DNA of 64,000 nucleotides from Methylobacterium oryzihabitans (GTDB taxonomy: Bacteria > Pseudomonadota > Alphaproteobacteria > Rhizobiales > Beijerinckiaceae), in the NCBI RefSeq assembly GCF_004004555.2, contig NZ_SACP01000007.1, positions 62,001 through 126,000 on the forward strand, in the 5' to 3' direction. The notes beneath the pieces were generated by a model. That model saw only the letters and a program-made list of their open reading frames with translations. It was not told the DNA's origin and ran no database searches. Below, piece after piece: positions 59,988 to 64,000 of the stretch. The number at the start of each line of letters is the position of its first letter. Position 1 is the stretch's first letter. A program made the position numbers and the translations under genes.

Positions 59988-60013
59988 GCGGGCCGGGATG
60001 CGCCCCGGCCCGC
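59988..60013. terminator. 10-bp hairpin after the HlyD gene
   Basis: GCGGGCCGGG (59988-59997) pairs perfectly with CCCGGCCCGC (60004-60013). It lies between the HlyD gene and a convergent minus-strand gene and may end both messages. Confidence 0.6.
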
Positions 60014-60020
60014 GAGACGT

Positions 60021-60248
60021 TCAGTGCGACCGGTCGGTCCGGTCGGGGGCGCGGCCCTTGGTGCTGTGGGTGTGGTGGCTGTCGCGCTCGCCGCCGCCGC
60101 CCGAGACGTGGGACTGGCGGTCGCTGGTCGGGCTGCCGGGAGCGGGGCCGTGGCGCGTCTCGGCGTGCGGCTTCGAGGCGTCCTGCTGGCTGCTGCCGGG
60201 GCCGCCGTGGTGGCGGTCGGTCTGGTGGGCCTTGCTCGCCATGCTCAT
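60021..60248 (-). CDS. Small hydrophilic protein, His/Ser-rich
   Basis: A 75-residue frame starting MSMASKAHQTDRHHGGPGSS, rich in H, S, G, D and R, with no hydrophobic segment and probably disordered. The ATG at 60248 overlaps the stop of the preceding small gene by four bases, which supports coupled translation. No family is recognised. A histidine-rich tail (ERDSHHTHSTKG) might bind metal, but this is speculative. Confidence 0.55.
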   Translation of the reverse strand: MSMASKAHQTDRHHGGPGSSQQDASKPHAETRHGPAPGSPTSDRQSHVSGGGGERDSHHTHSTKGRAPDRTDRSH

Positions 60249-60427
60249 CGGTCCTGCTGGTATCCCTGGTTGGTGGTGTTCACCTTGGCATTGCCGGCCT
60301 GCCCGATCTTGTCGGGATCCTTGGTCTGGCTGCCGGCCGAGCCGAGCTCGGTCTCGGCGCGCTGGGCGCTGCCGGGTCCCTTGTCGGACTGGTTGGCGGG
60401 TGGAACGGGGGGTGGCTTCGTCGACAC
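60245..60427 (-). CDS. Small hydrophilic protein, 60 residues
   Basis: A frame that begins with GTG at 60427, five bases after GGAGG, and encodes STKPPPVPPANQSDKGPGSA, then QRAETELGSAGSQTKDPDK and a C-terminus ending NTTNQGYQQDR. It is polar, proline- and glutamine-rich, without a signal peptide. The strong ribosome-binding site and the ATGA overlap with the next gene make it a credible gene. No family is recognised. Confidence 0.6.
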   Translation of the reverse strand: MSTKPPPVPPANQSDKGPGSAQRAETELGSAGSQTKDPDKIGQAGNAKVNTTNQGYQQDR

Positions 60428-60704
60428 CGGGACCTCCGAGGCTGAGGATGTGCCGGTCAACGTGGGCGCGGCGCGCCTGTTCCTGGGAATACGTGGCGTG
60501 ACGCAGGCGTGACTGTTCGGAGGAGCAGCTTCTACGTTGCTCTCGAACGCCCCATCATGGGCTCGACCTTCACCGTGCGAAGGCGACGCCCCAAACGGCA
60601 CAGGCGGCCCGTGAGGACCGCCTGTGCTCTTCGCAACTCTTCGCCGCTCGGGGAACCGCCATGGACGGGGTCCATGGCGGGCAGCCTGCCCCGACCGCTT
60701 CAGC
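60428..60704. other. Intergenic region between nrdJ and the small genes
   Basis: About 280 bases downstream of nrdJ and upstream of the small two-gene unit. Apart from the hairpin at 60598-60627, I see nothing I can name; the promoter of the small genes should lie near 60430-60540. Confidence 0.4.
60598..60627 (-). terminator. Hairpin after nrdJ
   Basis: GCACAGGCGG (60598-60607) pairs perfectly with CCGCCTGTGC (60618-60627). On the minus strand it lies about 80 bases after the nrdJ stop and is followed by CGTTTGG. Confidence 0.6.
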
Positions 60705-63700
60705 TCACGAACACCCGGTCGTGCCGCCGCACGTGTCGCACTTCAGGCAGGTCCCGTTGCGCACGAGCGTGAAGTTCGCGCATTCCGGGCAGGCCTCGCC
60801 GACATAGCCCTTCATCTTCGCCTCGGCGCGCCGGTCGGCGACGCTGCGCTCCGGCTTGGTCTCCGGCTTGGCGAAGGGCAGGGCCTCGACGAGGCTCTCG
60901 GTGCGGCCGGCGGTCACCGGCTCGGCCTTCAGCGCGATCGACCCGCGCACCGCGTGGATCGTGCCGCCGGCCGGGGCGGACTGGCCGGTGGCGGGGGCGG
61001 CGACGCCGGAGGTGGCGCTCGCCGGTCCGCCATGGACCAGGGTGAGACGGTCGGCCGAGCCGCGCAGCAGGCCGCGCGACACGATGCTGGTCACCGCCGG
61101 CTCGGCCGACGTCAGCTTCGACTGCGCCACGCCCCCGCCCATCACCGTCGAGCCGATCTCGGACGGGTCGACATGGGCGAGGTCGGCGCGGCCGAGATAC
61201 GAGATCGCCAGTTCGCGGAACACGTAGTCGAGGATCGAGGTCGCGTTCTTGATCGCGTCGTTGCCCTGCACGAAGCCCGCCGGCTCGAAGCGGGTGAAGG
61301 TGAAGGCGTCGACGTACTCCTCCAGCGGCACGCCGTATTGCAGGCCGAGCGAGATCGCGATGGCGAAGTTGTTCATCAGCGAGCGGAAGGCGGCGCCCTC
61401 CTTGTGCATGTCGATGAAGATCTCGCCCAGCCGCCCGTCGTCGTACTCGCCGGTGCGCAGGTACACCTTGTGGCCGCCGACGACGGCCTTCTGGGTGTAG
61501 CCCTTGCGCCGGTCGGGCATCTTTTCCCGCGAGCGGATGCGCTCGATCCGCTCGATGACCCGCTCGACCACCTTCTCGGCCACCGCGACGGTGCGGGCCG
61601 CCGTCGGCTGGGCGAGCAGCGCGTCGAGGGCCTCCTCGACCTCGTCCTCGCTCTCGTCGGCGATCAGGGCCGCGTTGAGGGGCTGCGACAGCTTCGAGCC
61701 GTCGCGGTAGAGGGCGTTGGCCTTGAGCGCCAGGGTCCAGGACAGCCGGTAGGCCTCCTTGCAATCCTCCACCGTGGCGTCGTTGGGCATGTTGATGGTC
61801 TTGGAGATCGCCCCCGAGATGAAGGGCTGCGCCGCCGCCATCATGCGGATGTGGCTCTCGACCGAGAGGTAGCGCTTGCCGATGCGCCCGCACGGGTTGG
61901 CGCAGTCGAACACCGCGTAGTGCTCGCGCTTGAGGAACGGCGCCCCTTCCAGGGTCATCGAGCCGCAGACGTGGATGTTGGCGGCCTCGATCTCCTTCTT
62001 CGTGAAGCCGAGATGAGCGAGCAGGTCGAAGGCCGGGTCGGCGAGGCGCTCGGCCGGGACCTTGAGGGTGCCGGTCAGAAAATCCTCGCCGAGATTCCAG
62101 CGGTTGAACACGAACTTGATGTCGAAGGCCGATTTCAGCCCGGCCTCGACCGCCGCGATCTTGTCGTCGGTGAAGCCCTTGGCGCGGAGGCTGCCCGGGT
62201 TGACGCCCGGCGCCTGCCCGAGCGAGCCGTGGCCGACGGCGTAGGCCTCGATCTCGGCGATCTCGGATTCGCGGTAGCCGAGCGCGCGGAGCGCGTCCGG
62301 CACCGCCCGGTTGATGATCTTGAAGTAGCCGCCGCCGGCGAGCTTCTTGAACTTCACCAGGGCGAAGTCGGGCTCGATGCCGGTGGTGTCGCAATCCATC
62401 ACGAGGCCGATCGTGCCGGTCGGCGCGATCACGGTCGCCTGGGCATTGCGAAAACCGTGCTCCTCGCCGAGTTGCAGCGCCCGGTCCCAGGCCGCCTTGG
62501 CGTGGGCGACGAGGTTGGCCTGCGGGCAGCCGAAATGGTCGAGCGGCACCGGATTGGTGTTGAGGAACTCGTAGCCGCCGGCCTCGCCGTGGGCGGCGCG
62601 ACGGTGGTTGCGGATCACCCGCAGCATCGCGTCGGCGTTGTCCTCGTAGGCCGGGAACGGCCCGAGCTCGGACGCCATCTCGGCCGAGGTGGCGTAGGAC
62701 ACGCCGGTCATGATCGCGGTCAGCGCGCCGGCGAGCGCCCTCCCCTCCCGCGAATCGTAGGGAAGGCCCATGGTCATCAAGAGGCCGCCGATATTGGCGT
62801 AGCCGAGGCCCAGCGTGCGGTACTTGTAGGAGAGTTCGGCGATCTCGCGGCTCGGGAACTGCGCCATCAGCACCGAGATCTCGAGCACCACCGTCCACAG
62901 GCGGCACAGGTGCTCGTAGCCCTCGACGTCGAAGCTCTTGGCCTGCCGGTCGTAGAGCGCCAGCAGGTTCGCCGAGGCGAGGTTGCAGGCGGTGTCGTCG
63001 AGGAACATGTACTCGGAGCACGGGTTCGAGGCCCGGATCCGTCCGCCCTGCGGGCAGGTGTGCCAGTCGTTCATCGTGGTGTTGAAGTGCAGGCCGGGAT
63101 CGGCCGAGGCCCAGGCGGCCTCGGCGATCTTCTCCCACAGGTCGCGCGCCTTGAGGGTCTTCACGACCTTGCCGCCGACCCGGGCGGTGAGGTGCCAGTC
63201 GGCATCGGCCTCGACGGCGCGCAGGAAGTCGTCGGTCAGCGAGACCGAGTTGTTGGAGTTCTGGCCCGAGACGGTGAGGTAGGCCTCGGAATCCCAGTCG
63301 GTGTCGTAGACCGGCAGGTCGAGGTCGGTGTAGCCCTGGCGGGCGTACTGGATGATCCGCTTGATCGAGGCGTCGGGCACCATCGCCTTGCGGGCGGCCT
63401 TGACCTCGCGCTTGAGCGCCGGGTTGCGCTCGGGGTCGAAGCAGGCGTCGCCCTCGGCCTCGCAGTTGACGCAGGCCTTGAGCACCGCCTTGAGGTGCTT
63501 GGAGGCGAGCTTCGAGCCGGTGACGAGGGCCGCGACCTTCTGTTCCTCCCGCGCCTTCCAGGCGATGAAGGTCTCGACGTCGGGGTGGTCGATGTCGACG
63601 ATCACCATCTTGGCGGCGCGACGCGTCGTGCCGCCGGACTTGATCGCGCCGGCCGCCCGGTCGCCGATCTTGAGGAAGCTCATCAGGCCCGACGACTTGC

Positions 63701-64000
63701 CGCCGCCGCCGAGCTTCTCGTTCTCGGCCCGCAGGGACGAGAAGTTGGTGCCCGTCCCCGAGCCGTACTTGAACAGCCGCGCCTCGCGCACCCACAGGTC
63801 CATGATGCCGCCCTCGTTGACGAGGTCGTCGGCGACGGACTGGATGAAGCAGGCGTGCGGCTGCGGGTGCTCGTAGGCGGTGGCCGACTTGGTCAGCGCA
63901 CCCGTCCTGTGGTCGACGTAGTAGTGGCCCTGGGCGGGCCCATCGATGCCGTAGGCCCAGTGCAGGCCGGTGTTGAACCATTGCGGCGAGTTCGGCGCCA
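60705..64000 (-). CDS. nrdJ: Adenosylcobalamin-dependent ribonucleotide reductase (class II), 5' part missing
   Basis: Reduces ribonucleotides to deoxyribonucleotides using a radical generated from adenosylcobalamin, so it works with or without oxygen. About 1,098 codons are visible, starting at [18 protein letters not shown]; the N-terminus lies past the right edge. Active-site features include HACFIQS (redox Cys), [18 protein letters not shown] (radical Cys in NPCSE, with the redox partner Cys 11 residues later) and [20 protein letters not shown]. The C-terminus has a zinc-ribbon-like pattern, CPECANF and CLKCDTCGG. It depends on B12, which the cobS/cobT genes in this window help to make. 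Confidence 0.96.
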   Translation of the reverse strand, partial: APNSPQWFNTGLHWAYGIDGPAQGHYYVDHRTGALTKSATAYEHPQPHACFIQSVADDLVNEGGIMDLWVREARLFKYGSGTGTNFSSLRAENEKLGGGGKSSGLMSFLKIGDRAAGAIKSGGTTRRAAKMVIVDIDHPDVETFIAWKAREEQKVAALVTGSKLASKHLKAVLKACVNCEAEGDACFDPERNPALKREVKAARKAMVPDASIKRIIQYARQGYTDLDLPVYDTDWDSEAYLTVSGQNSNNSVSLTDDFLRAVEADADWHLTARVGGKVVKTLKARDLWEKIAEAAWASADPGLHFNTTMNDWHTCPQGGRIRASNPCSEYMFLDDTACNLASANLLALYDRQAKSFDVEGYEHLCRLWTVVLEISVLMAQFPSREIAELSYKYRTLGLGYANIGGLLMTMGLPYDSREGRALAGALTAIMTGVSYATSAEMASELGPFPAYEDNADAMLRVIRNHRRAAHGEAGGYEFLNTNPVPLDHFGCPQANLVAHAKAAWDRALQLGEEHGFRNAQATVIAPTGTIGLVMDCDTTGIEPDFALVKFKKLAGGGYFKIINRAVPDALRALGYRESEIAEIEAYAVGHGSLGQAPGVNPGSLRAKGFTDDKIAAVEAGLKSAFDIKFVFNRWNLGEDFLTGTLKVPAERLADPAFDLLAHLGFTKKEIEAANIHVCGSMTLEGAPFLKREHYAVFDCANPCGRIGKRYLSVESHIRMMAAAQPFISGAISKTINMPNDATVEDCKEAYRLSWTLALKANALYRDGSKLSQPLNAALIADESEDEVEEALDALLAQPTAARTVAVAEKVVERVIERIERIRSREKMPDRRKGYTQKAVVGGHKVYLRTGEYDDGRLGEIFIDMHKEGAAFRSLMNNFAIAISLGLQYGVPLEEYVDAFTFTRFEPAGFVQGNDAIKNATSILDYVFRELAISYLGRADLAHVDPSEIGSTVMGGGVAQSKLTSAEPAVTSIVSRGLLRGSADRLTLVHGGPASATSGVAAPATGQSAPAGGTIHAVRGSIALKAEPVTAGRTESLVEALPFAKPETKPERSVADRRAEAKMKGYVGEACPECANFTLVRNGTCLKCDTCGGTTGCS

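Overview
The window is very GC-rich and reads as the chromosome of an alphaproteobacterium of the order Hyphomicrobiales, most likely Methylobacterium or a close relative. That placement is an inference. It rests on the cobS-DUF29-cobT arrangement, a Ros/MucR-type regulator, a B12-dependent ribonucleotide reductase, and a tRNA-Arg(CCU) split by a group I intron. No 16S gene is present to settle it.

Layout. 1-3.4 kb: the proline genes proA (cut by the window edge) and proB on the minus strand, with a glycosyltransferase on the plus strand between them. 3.4-6.2 kb: rplU-rpmA, a GNAT acetyltransferase and obgE. 6.2-7.2 kb: a 221-bp dispersed repeat, the intron-containing tRNA-Arg and a 42-residue membrane protein. 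7.4-10.8 kb: cobS, a DUF29 gene and cobT (aerobic cobaltochelatase). 10.8-15.7 kb: two tandem YejA-like binding proteins and a YejB-like permease; yejE and yejF do not follow. 15.9-20.2 kb: an outer-membrane beta-barrel protein, an ABC-2 permease without an ATPase, a Bcr/CflA exporter, yacG and maf. 20.3-20.7 kb: a second copy of the dispersed repeat, then tRNA-Gly(CCC). 21.2-25.3 kb: a LuxR-type regulator followed by an RTX protein. 25.4-26.7 kb: a cluster of hairpins, a small DUF333 protein and a MucR-like regulator.

The main feature lies between 26.7 and 60 kb. A single gene of about 25.2 kb (58277 to 33027, minus strand) encodes a protein of about 8,416 residues. It starts with a LEPR-XLL-type motif. 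It then carries about ten double pre-peptidase-like repeats with LamG and lectin-like insertions, eleven CARDB domains, four Calx-beta domains, a cysteine-rich segment, Ig-like repeats, SdrD_B-like repeats, a subtilisin (S8) domain with its catalytic residues, and about ten cadherin/VCBS-like repeats. Closely spaced or overlapping genes on the same strand follow: a GAF-HlyD membrane-fusion protein, a PqqD-like/M50 peptidase/HlyD fusion, and a shortened SecA-like ATPase. A DUF3467 gene lies upstream and a separate HlyD gene diverges from it. I read this as a dedicated maturation and export system for the giant protein; this is inference from gene context.

60-64 kb: two overlapping small hydrophilic genes, then nrdJ, which runs off the right edge.
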